Positions 1 to 5,431 of a DNA stretch of 6,218 nt are shown here, piece after piece. Origin of the DNA: DASVXQ01 sp036392615 (GTDB lineage: Bacteria; Actinomycetota; CALGFH01); assembly GCA_036392615.1 (NCBI GenBank), contig DASVXQ010000072.1:1-6218 (forward strand), read 5' to 3'. Position numbers and translations under genes: made by a program. How positions within the stretch are numbered: the stretch's first letter is position 1; the number at the start of each line of letters is the position of its first letter. The notes beneath the pieces are model-generated. The model was given only the letters and a program-made list of their open reading frames with translations, had not been told where the DNA came from and made no database searches.

Positions 1-345
1 CGGCCAGCCGGGAGGCGGGTCGGGCCGGCCGGGCTCCTGCCGCGCTGGCGGCGGGGGCGGCGGCCCCCATGCGGAGCCCGGCGCCGGCCCGGGCGGCCCC
101 TGATCTGGCTGGTACCCGCCGGCCCGCCGAGGCGGCGGACCGTACGGGTCCGCGGGCTGGCTGTACGGGTCCTCCTCCGGACGCTGGAACGGATCCTCGA
201 GCTGGAACGGGTCGTCCGGGATCCGGTTCGGGTCGAAGCCGGGCCGGAACGGGTCGCGCAGCGGCCGCTGCGGCCGGAACGGGTCGTCGTCCTCGCTGAA
301 GGGGTCGAACTGTCCCTCGTCGCCGTGGTCGCCCCGCCGGCTCAT
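1..345 (-). CDS. Partial Pro-rich protein with repeated DPF/DPY motifs, function unknown
   Basis: This reading frame stays open for 115 codons from an ATG at 345-343 to the window edge, so only the N-terminus is present. The start is well supported: a strong GAGGAGGT ribosome binding site lies 5 bases upstream, and the ATG overlaps the glycosyltransferase stop as ATGA, the usual sign of translational coupling. The visible part has no signal peptide or membrane segment. Residues 1-70 are acidic and polar, with eight DP[F/Y/N] units at residues 14, 21, 31, 38, 45, 51, 59 and 66; residues 70-115 are Pro/Gly-rich with a run of six prolines (95-100). It is very probably an intrinsically disordered cytoplasmic tail ahead of a folded or membrane part outside the window. 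In related actinobacteria I recall a DUF5719-type secreted or membrane protein after a similar glycosyltransferase, so that is one candidate, but nothing visible here proves it. Coding status is fairly sure; function is unknown. Confidence 0.8.
   Translation of the reverse strand, partial: MSRRGDHGDEGQFDPFSEDDDPFRPQRPLRDPFRPGFDPNRIPDDPFQLEDPFQRPEEDPYSQPADPYGPPPRRAGGYQPDQGPPGPAPGSAWGPPPPPPARQEPGRPDPPPGWP
242..286. repeat. 15-bp direct repeat inside the DPF-motif coding region
   Basis: The same 15 bases, GGCCGGAACGGGTCG, occur at 242-256 and 272-286, exactly 30 bases apart and in frame. Shorter related copies (GGAACGG) occur at 186-192 and 204-210, and GTACGGGTCC occurs twice, 21 bases apart (142-151 and 163-172). 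They encode the DPF and DPY units of the partial protein and suggest that the tail grew by short in-frame duplications. Confidence 0.6.
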
Positions 346-3300
346 CGCGCACCTCCTCGCGCCAGCGTCGCCAGTCGCAGGTCGGTGGTGGTCGTGTCGT
401 CGAGCGCCATCGGCGCCACCGGCGGGGCGACCTTGGTCGGCCGCGCCATGGTGGCCAGCGCCATCAGCACCAGCAGGCCCTCGATCAGCAGGAAGACCAT
501 GCGGCGCTGCTGGCCGTTGCGCTCCACCTGGAGGGCGCCGCCCTCGGCGCCGGTCGGAAGCCTGAACCCCTGGGCCCAGCCGAACACGGTGGTCGGCTCG
601 AGCGCGGTGCCGCCGGCCTCGGCGTGCCAGGCCCGGTCGGCCGGCACGGGCAGCACCAGCGTCGCGCCGCCGGAGGCGGCCGAGTCCTGCGCGGTGCCCG
701 GGCCCTCCGCCAGGGTGGCGCTGGCGCCCTGCACCTGCGCGCTGGCGCGGTGGGGCAGCTCGATCCCCCTGGGGCCGCTGAACAGCGCGTCGACCTGGGC
801 GACGCGCACCAGCGGCGGCCCGGTGAGCACGCCGCGCGGCTCCGCCGGGGCCGCGCCGCTGATGATCCAGGCGCTCGGCTCGGTGACCGGGCCCTGGAAG
901 AGGCCGGCCTGGTCGGTCGGCCGGGAGCGCAGCTCCTGCTGCCTGGCGACCAGGTCGACCAGGCGGGCGTCCTCGGGGCCGGGCCGCACGGCCACGTAGC
1001 CGATGCCGAACAGCTGGAGCATCGAGCCGGCCTCGTGGGTGCGCGCCTCGACGATGTCGGTGACCACCGACTGGAGCGCCTCGCGCGCCCGGCGGTCGGC
1101 CAGCCGGCCGGAGTCGAGCACGGTGCGGCCGCCGGAGCCGGTCACCGCGAAGTCCACCCCGTGGTCCGCCCTACCGGCGAGCCACAGCACCCTGCCTTCG
1201 TTCTGGCGGACGGTGGCCGGCAGCGACGGCGAGACGACCGAGTGGATCGGCGACCAGGAGCCGCGCACCAGCACCCCGGCGAGCAGCACGCTGGTGGCGA
1301 TCGCCAGCAGGCCGAGCACGCCGGCTACGGCGCGGCGTGGCGCGAACCCGGACTGCTTCAGCGCCGCGCCGACACCGGCCAGCGCCAGGCCGGTGGCCGC
1401 CGCCCAGCAGACCGCGCCGGGGATCATCAGGCCGGCGGGCCACTCGGTGGCGATCCGCGGCGGGAAGCCGTGCGCCTGGAGCGTGGCGACCGCGCAGGCG
1501 GCCAGCATCCCCCCCACCAGCCAGAAGGCCTGGCGCCGGTAGCCGGTCGGGACGAAGAACAGCGCCGCAAGCGCGAGCGCGGGGTAGAGCGGGCCGATCA
1601 GCCCGCCGACCGCGCCGCCGGGCAGCCCGGGCCCGCCCGGCCGGAGCTGGAGCAGGTCGGCGAAGCTCGGGGTGGCCGGCGCGGTGCCCGCGCCACGGAA
1701 CGCCGCGCCGGTGAGAATCTGGCCGGTGAAGGGAAACTGGAGGACCAGCGCGCCGGCCAGCCCGACGGCGAGCAGCAGCGAGCGGCGGACCGCCAGGCCG
1801 CGGTGGTCGCCCGGCGAGAGCGCCAGCGCGGCCAAGATGGCCGCCGCCACGACCACCAGCAGCACCACCGAGGCCTGCGGGTACACGGCGATCGCCACGG
1901 CGCCGAGCACCAGGAAGCGCAGGGCGGGGCGCCACTGCTCGCGCGGCTGCTCGCGGCGGAAGGCCAGCACCACCTGCGCCAGCACCGGCGGCGCCAGCAC
2001 CAGGAAGGCCAGTTCGCCGAGCCGGCCCTGCGCCAGCGCGCCGATCGCCAGCGGCGAGCTGGCGTACAGCAGGCCGGCGATCGCGCGGGCGGGCAGCGAC
2101 GGCACCAGCACCCGCAGCGCCCGGGTGCAGCTCGCCGCCGCCAGCGGCAGCGCCAGCCAGAGCAGCAGCTTCTGCGCCAGCAGCGCCTTGCCGAGCGTCA
2201 GCGTCGCCAGCCCGCCCAGCAGCGCCATCCAGGGCGGCGCCGCGCCGGTCGAGCCCAGCCCGCCCTGGTGGAAGGCGGCCACGAACTCGCGCAGGAAGTC
2301 CTGGCCGGAGCCGGGGAAGATGCCCATCGCCCCGCCGGCGATCGCCGGCGCGAACATCAGCGAGCGCAGCGAGACCAGCAGCAGCAGGGCGAAGCCCGCC
2401 ACCGCGAAGGCCACCGGATGGCTGGCGATGATCCGGCCGAGCTGCGCGCCGGGCGCGGGCATGTCCTGCTCCTCGCCGCTGGGCGTCTGGGCCACGTGCT
2501 CGCCGACGTCGCCGTAGACCAGGTCGAGCATGCCGCGCAGCAGTGCGCGCAGCGGCTGGCCGCCGGGAGCGCGCAGGCCGGCCAGGGCGGCGTCGTCGAT
2601 CTTGCGGCGCCGCTGCAGCCGCCGCCGGTGCACGATCGTGACCGGCAGCTCCTTCACGTTCCAGCCCCACGCCCAGAGGATCTGGAGGGCGTCGCCGGGC
2701 CGGCCGGTGAGCGCCAGCGCCAGCGCGCGCATCGCGCCGCCGAGCACCGCCAGCGAGAACACCAGCGGCAGCCGCCGCAGCGAGGTGGCCTTCAGCAGCG
2801 CCGCCATGGTGTGGCGCTCGGTGAGGTACCGCGGGTGGTTGACCGCGCGATCCTTGCGGGCCCGGGTGGTGGCGGCGGCGAAGTGGCGCACCCTGGCGGA
2901 CGGCACCACCAGCACGCGGCCGCCGTGCAGGTGCACCCGCCAGCAGAGATCGAGGTCGTCACGGAAGGCGGGCATGCGCTCGTCGAAGCCGCCGACCTGG
3001 AGGAGCGCGCCACGGCGGATCAGCATCCCGGCGGTGTTGACGAAGAAGGTCTCGCGCACCTGGTCGTGCTGACCCTGGTCGATCTCGTCCTCCTCGACCG
3101 GCGAGACCGCCCTGCCGGTGCGGTCGACCGACCAGCCGACCTCGGAGAGCCGGCCCGAGTTGGACCACGACAGCAGCTTGGGACCCAGCACCGCGGCGCT
3201 TGGCCGCGAGCTCGCCTCGGCGAGCAGCCGCTCGAGCGCGTCCGGCTCAGGGGCGGAGTCGTCGTGGAGCAACCAGACCCATTCCATCCCGGAGCTGCGC

Positions 3301-3539
3301 GGGTCGCGCATGGCCGCCATCACCGCGCGGCCGAACTGGCCGCGGACCGCCAGCACCGCGTCCTCGCCGAGGCGCGAGCGCGCCCACTCCGAGCTGCCGT
3401 CGGTGGACCCGGTGTCGACGACCACCACGTCGTCGATCGGCCGGGTTTGCTTGGCAAGCCCGCGGAACGTCTCCCGCAGGAATGGTCGCCCGTTGTGGCA
3501 GACAACGACGGCAATCACGCGGGGTTCGTTGCTCGGCAC
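342..3539 (-). CDS. Family 2 glycosyltransferase fused to a large multi-pass membrane region
   Basis: A 1065-residue protein likely to transfer a sugar at the inner face of the membrane during envelope polysaccharide or glycolipid assembly; donor and acceptor are unknown. Residues 5-235 form a GT-A (GT2, WbbL/rhamnosyltransferase-like) domain: the VVVCHNG strand (11-17), DTGSTDGS nucleotide-binding loop (42-49), HDDSAP as the metal-binding DxD equivalent (92-97), and FRDDLDLCWRV (192-202) in the catalytic-acid position. Hydrophobic stretches follow near 255-278, 374-398, 435-470, 484-525, 540-573, 585-605, 646-687, 700-725 and 737-758. Residues about 760-1012 are soluble and probably extracytoplasmic; a last membrane segment at 1013-1032 precedes a short tail. 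Simple GT2 enzymes are about 300 residues, so this is a composite whose membrane half resembles GT-C-type or AftD-like proteins (inference). The GTG start has GAGGAAGG 2 bases upstream; an in-frame stop near 3594-3596 with no ATG or GTG between limits extension. The stop overlaps the next gene by 4 bases. Confidence 0.9.
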   Translation of the reverse strand: MPSNEPRVIAVVVCHNGRPFLRETFRGLAKQTRPIDDVVVVDTGSTDGSSEWARSRLGEDAVLAVRGQFGRAVMAAMRDPRSSGMEWVWLLHDDSAPEPDALERLLAEASSRPSAAVLGPKLLSWSNSGRLSEVGWSVDRTGRAVSPVEEDEIDQGQHDQVRETFFVNTAGMLIRRGALLQVGGFDERMPAFRDDLDLCWRVHLHGGRVLVVPSARVRHFAAATTRARKDRAVNHPRYLTERHTMAALLKATSLRRLPLVFSLAVLGGAMRALALALTGRPGDALQILWAWGWNVKELPVTIVHRRRLQRRRKIDDAALAGLRAPGGQPLRALLRGMLDLVYGDVGEHVAQTPSGEEQDMPAPGAQLGRIIASHPVAFAVAGFALLLLVSLRSLMFAPAIAGGAMGIFPGSGQDFLREFVAAFHQGGLGSTGAAPPWMALLGGLATLTLGKALLAQKLLLWLALPLAAASCTRALRVLVPSLPARAIAGLLYASSPLAIGALAQGRLGELAFLVLAPPVLAQVVLAFRREQPREQWRPALRFLVLGAVAIAVYPQASVVLLVVVAAAILAALALSPGDHRGLAVRRSLLLAVGLAGALVLQFPFTGQILTGAAFRGAGTAPATPSFADLLQLRPGGPGLPGGAVGGLIGPLYPALALAALFFVPTGYRRQAFWLVGGMLAACAVATLQAHGFPPRIATEWPAGLMIPGAVCWAAATGLALAGVGAALKQSGFAPRRAVAGVLGLLAIATSVLLAGVLVRGSWSPIHSVVSPSLPATVRQNEGRVLWLAGRADHGVDFAVTGSGGRTVLDSGRLADRRAREALQSVVTDIVEARTHEAGSMLQLFGIGYVAVRPGPEDARLVDLVARQQELRSRPTDQAGLFQGPVTEPSAWIISGAAPAEPRGVLTGPPLVRVAQVDALFSGPRGIELPHRASAQVQGASATLAEGPGTAQDSAASGGATLVLPVPADRAWHAEAGGTALEPTTVFGWAQGFRLPTGAEGGALQVERNGQQRRMVFLLIEGLLVLMALATMARPTKVAPPVAPMALDDTTTTDLRLATLARGGAR
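351..358 (-). promoter_or_regulatory. Strong ribosome binding site for the Pro-rich protein
   Basis: Read on the minus strand this is GAGGAGGT, 5 bases before the ATG at 345. It lies inside the last codons of the glycosyltransferase gene. It decides the start of the downstream partial gene and supports its being a real gene rather than a chance open frame. Confidence 0.75.
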
Positions 3540-3541
3540 GA

Positions 3542-3549
3542 CCTTCCTC
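3542..3549 (-). promoter_or_regulatory. Ribosome binding site deciding the GTG start of the glycosyltransferase
   Basis: The minus strand reads GAGGAAGG, then TC, then GTG at 3539-3537. The GAGG part sits 6 bases from the start codon. No ATG or GTG occurs in frame between this GTG and the upstream stop, so the GTG is the best start. Confidence 0.6.
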
Positions 3550-3584
3550 TCGATGTGGCCCCTGGGGGAGAGCCATGTGAAATG

Positions 3585-3612
3585 CCCGTAGGGTCATCGC
3601 CTTCCCCACGGG
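3585..3612 (-). other. Predicted RNA hairpin in the glycosyltransferase leader
   Basis: The arms at 3604-3612 and 3585-3593 form a 9-bp stem around a 10-base loop. In DNA, or in a plus-strand RNA, one position (3590/3607) is an A/C mismatch; in a minus-strand RNA the same position is a G-U wobble and the stem is unbroken. This favours a structure acting in the transcript that runs into the glycosyltransferase gene. It begins about where the predicted transcript would start, so a 5' stabilising stem-loop is plausible. It lacks a U tract, so a simple terminator is less likely. Confidence 0.4.
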
Positions 3613-3620
3613 CCGCACGC

Positions 3621-3629
3621 ATGCTAACA
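3621..3629 (-). promoter_or_regulatory. Candidate extended -10 promoter for the glycosyltransferase operon
   Basis: On the minus strand this reads TGTTAGCAT: a TAGCAT -10 (4 of 6 to TATAAT) directly preceded by TGn, the extended -10 element. The hexamer 17 bases further upstream (TTCTTT) is a poor -35, but extended -10 promoters tolerate that. It lies in the one A/T-richer patch (about 3620-3655) of an otherwise GC-rich intergenic region. Predicted initiation is near 3614, giving a leader of about 75 bases. Confidence 0.4.
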
Positions 3630-3804
3630 CGCAGCCCGGCATCAAAGAAAAACAGCGCAGTCCAGGCGAGGTTCGGCAGGCGGCCGTGCCGTGGCCGCCG
3701 AGCCGCCGTCGAGCCCGTTCAGGGGTCGTCGTCAGCCGGAGAGGCTAGCGCACGAGCCGGGGCGGGGAGTCGGCCGAGTTGCTCGGACCCGGACCGGCTG
3801 CGAC

Positions 3805-3819
3805 CCGCCCCGAGGGCGG
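3805..3819 (-). terminator. Short GC-rich hairpin downstream of whiB
   Basis: CCGCCC (3805-3810) and GGGCGG (3814-3819) are complementary arms with a 3-base centre, a short all-GC stem. It sits just beyond the longer inverted repeat behind whiB and may act with it as a tandem, U-tract-free terminator. Such short GC palindromes occur by chance in this composition, so the call is weak. Confidence 0.25.
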
Positions 3820-3821
3820 CA

Positions 3822-3863
3822 TCCCTGCTCAGAACGGATAACCGTGGGGGACCGGAGCAGGGA
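3822..3863 (-). terminator. Nested inverted repeat 14 bases after whiB, candidate terminator
   Basis: TCCCTGCTC (3822-3830) and GAGCAGGGA (3855-3863) form a perfect 9-bp stem. The 24-base loop holds a second small hairpin, ACGG (3834-3837) with CCGT (3842-3845) around ATAA. It starts 14 bases beyond the whiB stop codon. There is no T run after it in either direction, but actinobacterial terminators often lack a U tract. An mRNA 3'-end stabiliser or a protein-binding site are the alternatives. Confidence 0.45.
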
Positions 3864-3877
3864 CGCCCGGGGAAGCT

Positions 3878-4135
3878 CTAACAGGCGCGCTTCTTCAGGC
3901 GCCGTCGTTCGCGCTCGCTCATTCCTCCCCAGATCCCGAAGCGCTCGTCGTTGGCGAGCGCATATTCGAGGCATTCCACTTGGACGACGCAGGTCTGGCA
4001 AATCCTCTTGGCGGCTCGGGTGGAACCTCCCTTTTCAGGAAAGAAGCAATCGGCGTCCCTACCGCGGCAGGCTGCCCGTTCGTACCAAGGCTGCGGCTCG
4101 ACACGAAAGACCGTGCTCGTGGTCGTCGCGGTCAT
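3878..4135 (-). CDS. whiB: WhiB-family [4Fe-4S] transcriptional regulator (WhiB/WhiB2/WhmD type)
   Basis: An 85-residue cytoplasmic regulator. WhiB proteins bind a [4Fe-4S] cluster through four cysteines and control transcription; this subtype acts in sporulation septation in Streptomyces and in division and septation in mycobacteria (family knowledge). Visible signature: W17, C23, the FFPEKGGSTR block (31-40), CxxC at C46/C49, C55, the EYALANDERFGIWGG segment with the G[I/V]WGG turn at 67-71, and a basic SERERRRLKK tail. This block is close to Streptomyces WhiB and Mycobacterium WhiB2 as I remember them. The ATG at 4135-4133 is chosen because GAGGGAGGGG directly precedes it and the length fits the family (about 85-90). 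An in-frame ATG pair at 4231 would add 32 residues but lacks a ribosome binding site. Two further cysteines, C30 and the very last residue C85, are outside the four-Cys ligand set. Third positions are less GC-biased than in the neighbours. It is divergent from cofD-fbiB. Confidence 0.93.
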   Translation of the reverse strand: MTATTTSTVFRVEPQPWYERAACRGRDADCFFPEKGGSTRAAKRICQTCVVQVECLEYALANDERFGIWGGMSERERRRLKKRAC

Positions 4136-4137
4136 CG

Positions 4138-4147
4138 CCCCTCCCTC
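4138..4147 (-). promoter_or_regulatory. Ribosome binding site deciding the whiB start
   Basis: The minus strand reads GAGGGAGGGG followed by CG and the ATG at 4135. This purine-rich site favours the 85-residue form over the longer in-frame form starting at 4231, whose upstream sequence shows no comparable site. Confidence 0.65.
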
Positions 4148-4305
4148 GCTGCCAACCTCCAAGGCAGTCGGTCGAGCGTTGGCTTCCCCGAACGGGACTA
4201 CGGTAATTACATCGGTGACATTCCGCATCATCTTGAGGCTGAAGCGCGCATCCGAGGTCGTTTTTTCTCAGCCAGACAGCCCTCGACACCCTCTCGTACT
4301 CCCTT

Positions 4306-4333
4306 ACTATCGCATTGGCCTGTTGACGGTCAA
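4306..4333 (-). promoter_or_regulatory. Candidate sigma-70-type promoter for whiB
   Basis: Reading the minus strand, TTGACC (4333-4328, 5 of 6 to TTGACA) is followed after 16 bases by GATAGT (4311-4306, 4 of 6 to TATAAT), and TGC immediately before that hexamer gives an extended -10. Predicted initiation is near 4299, about 165 bases before the whiB ATG. It is the best promoter match in the window. A downstream hexamer TGTAAT (minus strand, near 4206-4211) is a possible second -10 but has no -35. Confidence 0.5.
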
Positions 4334-4405
4334 ATTGGTTAGTCTTCCCACTCCGGGTTCGACGGGCCGTATCGAGGGTCCTGCAAGGGCCTGGGGACGG
4401 CGCGG

Positions 4406-4418
4406 GGCTGGCCCAGCC
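4406..4418 (+). promoter_or_regulatory. 13-base palindrome upstream of cofD, possible operator
   Basis: GGCTGG and CCAGCC flank a single central C, a perfect 6-bp dyad. It ends 9 bases before the TATGCT hexamer, so it would cover the -35 area of a cofD promoter. That position suits a repressor or activator site, but palindromes of this size are not rare in such GC-rich DNA. Confidence 0.25.
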
Positions 4419-4427
4419 GGCACTCGC

Positions 4428-4433
4428 TATGCT
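4428..4433 (+). promoter_or_regulatory. Candidate -10 hexamer for the cofD-fbiB operon
   Basis: TATGCT matches 4 of 6 positions of TATAAT, including the key T-A and final T, and lies about 40 bases before the cofD start codon. No good -35 is seen at the usual distance, so the promoter is weak, activator-dependent or lies elsewhere in the intergenic region. Confidence 0.3.
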
Positions 4434-4474
4434 GGAGCCTCGCCCCAACTCGAGCCCAACGGAGATGACCGCCC

Positions 4475-5431
4475 ATGCTCGTCGCGCTCGCCGGTGGGGT
4501 CGGCGCGGCCCGGTTCCTGCGCGGCCTCGTCCGCGTCCACCCGCCGACCGACATCCTGGTCATCGGCAACACCGGTGACGACCTGCGGGTGCACGGCCTG
4601 GCGGTCTCGCCGGACCTCGACTCGGTGGCCTACACCCTGGCCGGCCTGTCGGACGAGGAGCGCGGCTGGGGCCTGGCGGGCGAGACATGGAACGTGCTGG
4701 GGGCGCTGGAGCGGCTCGGCGAGCCGACCTGGTTCAGCCTCGGCGACCGCGACATCGCCACCCACCTGCTGCGCACCAGGCTGCTGGCCGAGGGCGCCAC
4801 GCTCAGCCAGGCCACCGGCGAGGTCTGCCGCAGGCTGGGCGTGCCCGTCCGGCTGGTGCCCATGAGCGACCAGCCGGTCCAGACCCACGTCGAGGTCGAC
4901 GGCCCGGACGGCCTCGAGGACCTCGGCTTCCAGGAGTACTGGGTGGCCCGCGGGGCGCGCGACCCGGTGCGGCGGGTCACCTTCTCCGGCATCGAGCGGG
5001 CCAGGGCGGCGCCGGGCGTGCTCGAAGCGATCCGCTCCGCCGAGGGGATCGTGCTGTGCCCGTCCAACCCGGTGGTGTCGATCGCTCCCATCCTGGCGGT
5101 GCCCGGCATCCGCAGCGCGATCCAGAACGCCACCTGCCGCACGGTGGCGGTCACCCCGATCGTCGGCGGCGCGCCGGTGCGCGGCATGGCCGACAAGCTG
5201 CTGCCCGCCTGGGGCGTCGAGGTCTCCGCACGCGGGGTCGCCAGCCTCTACAGCGGCCTGGCGGACGCCTTCGTGCTGGACCAGGTGGACCAGGCGCAGG
5301 CGGCCGACGTGGCCGCGCTGGGACTGGAGGCGATCGTGGCGCAGACGGTGATGCGCACCGTCGAGGACGCCGCCGCGCTCGCCAAGGTGGCGCTCGACGC
5401 CGTCCACGAGCGCGGCGGGCCGGGCAGATGA
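4475..5431 (+). CDS. cofD: 2-phospho-L-lactate / phosphoenolpyruvate transferase CofD (FbiA), F420 biosynthesis
   Basis: A 318-residue cytoplasmic enzyme of coenzyme F420 synthesis. CofD/FbiA transfers a phospho-acid unit from its guanylylated donor (lactyl-2-diphospho-guanosine or, in actinobacteria, enolpyruvyl-diphospho-guanosine) to Fo, giving F420-0 or dehydro-F420-0 and GMP. Family marks in order: LAGGVGAARFLRGL (5-18) nucleotide-binding start; GNTGDDLRVHGLAVSPDLD (31-49); ERGWGLAGETW (62-72); FSLGDRDIATHLLRT (87-101) for Fo binding; VPMSDQPVQTHV (128-139); CPSNPVVSIAPILAVPGIR (195-213); VTPIVGGAPVRGMADKLL (226-243). Length is normal for the family, about 310-330. The start at 4475 keeps the whole GGVG motif; GGAG lies 10 bases upstream, slightly far. 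It heads a two-gene operon with fbiB (ATGA overlap). Whether the substrate is PEP or 2-phospholactate cannot be read here; the fused FbiB partner favours PEP (inference). Confidence 0.95.
   Translation: MLVALAGGVGAARFLRGLVRVHPPTDILVIGNTGDDLRVHGLAVSPDLDSVAYTLAGLSDEERGWGLAGETWNVLGALERLGEPTWFSLGDRDIATHLLRTRLLAEGATLSQATGEVCRRLGVPVRLVPMSDQPVQTHVEVDGPDGLEDLGFQEYWVARGARDPVRRVTFSGIERARAAPGVLEAIRSAEGIVLCPSNPVVSIAPILAVPGIRSAIQNATCRTVAVTPIVGGAPVRGMADKLLPAWGVEVSARGVASLYSGLADAFVLDQVDQAQAADVAALGLEAIVAQTVMRTVEDAAALAKVALDAVHERGGPGR

Larger units (their letters stand above)
3540..3877. other. Intergenic region between the glycosyltransferase start and the whiB stop
   Basis: About 340 bases separate two minus-strand genes. 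I find no convincing gene: the open frames crossing it on either strand are shadows of the flanking genes and have no ribosome binding site. From the glycosyltransferase side it holds a ribosome binding site, a leader hairpin, an extended -10 promoter, a GC-rich stretch of about 150 bases in which I see nothing, and two inverted repeats just behind whiB. The arrangement suggests whiB is a separate transcription unit from the glycosyltransferase operon. Confidence 0.5.
4136..4474. other. Divergent whiB / cofD intergenic region
   Basis: These 339 bases hold the 5' ends of two opposed transcription units. The part from about 4185 to 4345 is clearly A/T-richer than the rest of the window. It holds a T6 run at 4261-4266, an 8-bp palindrome GTAATTAC (4203-4210), a TTGACC/GATAGT promoter pointing to whiB, and, nearer cofD, a 13-base palindrome and a TATGCT hexamer. 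I see no gene and no tRNA in it. The predicted whiB leader of about 165 bases is long enough for further regulation, but I recognise no riboswitch. Confidence 0.5.

Noticed and set aside
1171..2670. A 499-codon minus-strand open frame inside the glycosyltransferase gene
   Set aside because: It is an out-of-frame shadow, Arg/Ala/Gly-rich and without motifs, entirely within the real gene.
3247..3645. A 132-codon minus-strand open frame overlapping the glycosyltransferase start
   Set aside because: It is out of frame with the GT2 domain, mostly inside its coding sequence, with Arg-rich low-complexity translation and no motif.
624..3881. A 1085-codon open frame on the plus strand opposite the glycosyltransferase
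   Set aside because: It is an antisense shadow created by GC-rich codon bias. Its translation is a monotonous Arg/Gly/Ala/Gln/His mix with no domain or membrane pattern, while the minus strand gives clear GT2 motifs and membrane helices.
4136..4231. A 32-residue N-terminal extension of WhiB from the in-frame ATG pair at 4231
   Set aside because: No ribosome binding site precedes it, the extension has no family resemblance, and the ATG at 4135 has a strong site and gives the normal family length.
4100..4289. GACAC pentamers at 4100-4104 and 4285-4289 as WhiA-type sites
   Set aside because: A five-base motif is expected by chance at this frequency; one copy lies inside the whiB coding region, and nothing else supports binding.
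4351..4380. A GGGTTCGAC stretch resembling a tRNA T-loop
   Set aside because: The flanking bases do not pair as a T-stem, and no acceptor, D or anticodon arm can be formed around it.
4465..4467. An ATG ten bases before the cofD start
   Set aside because: It is in a different frame from CofD and sits directly on the GGAG of the ribosome binding site; the 4475 start preserves the conserved N-terminal GGVG motif.
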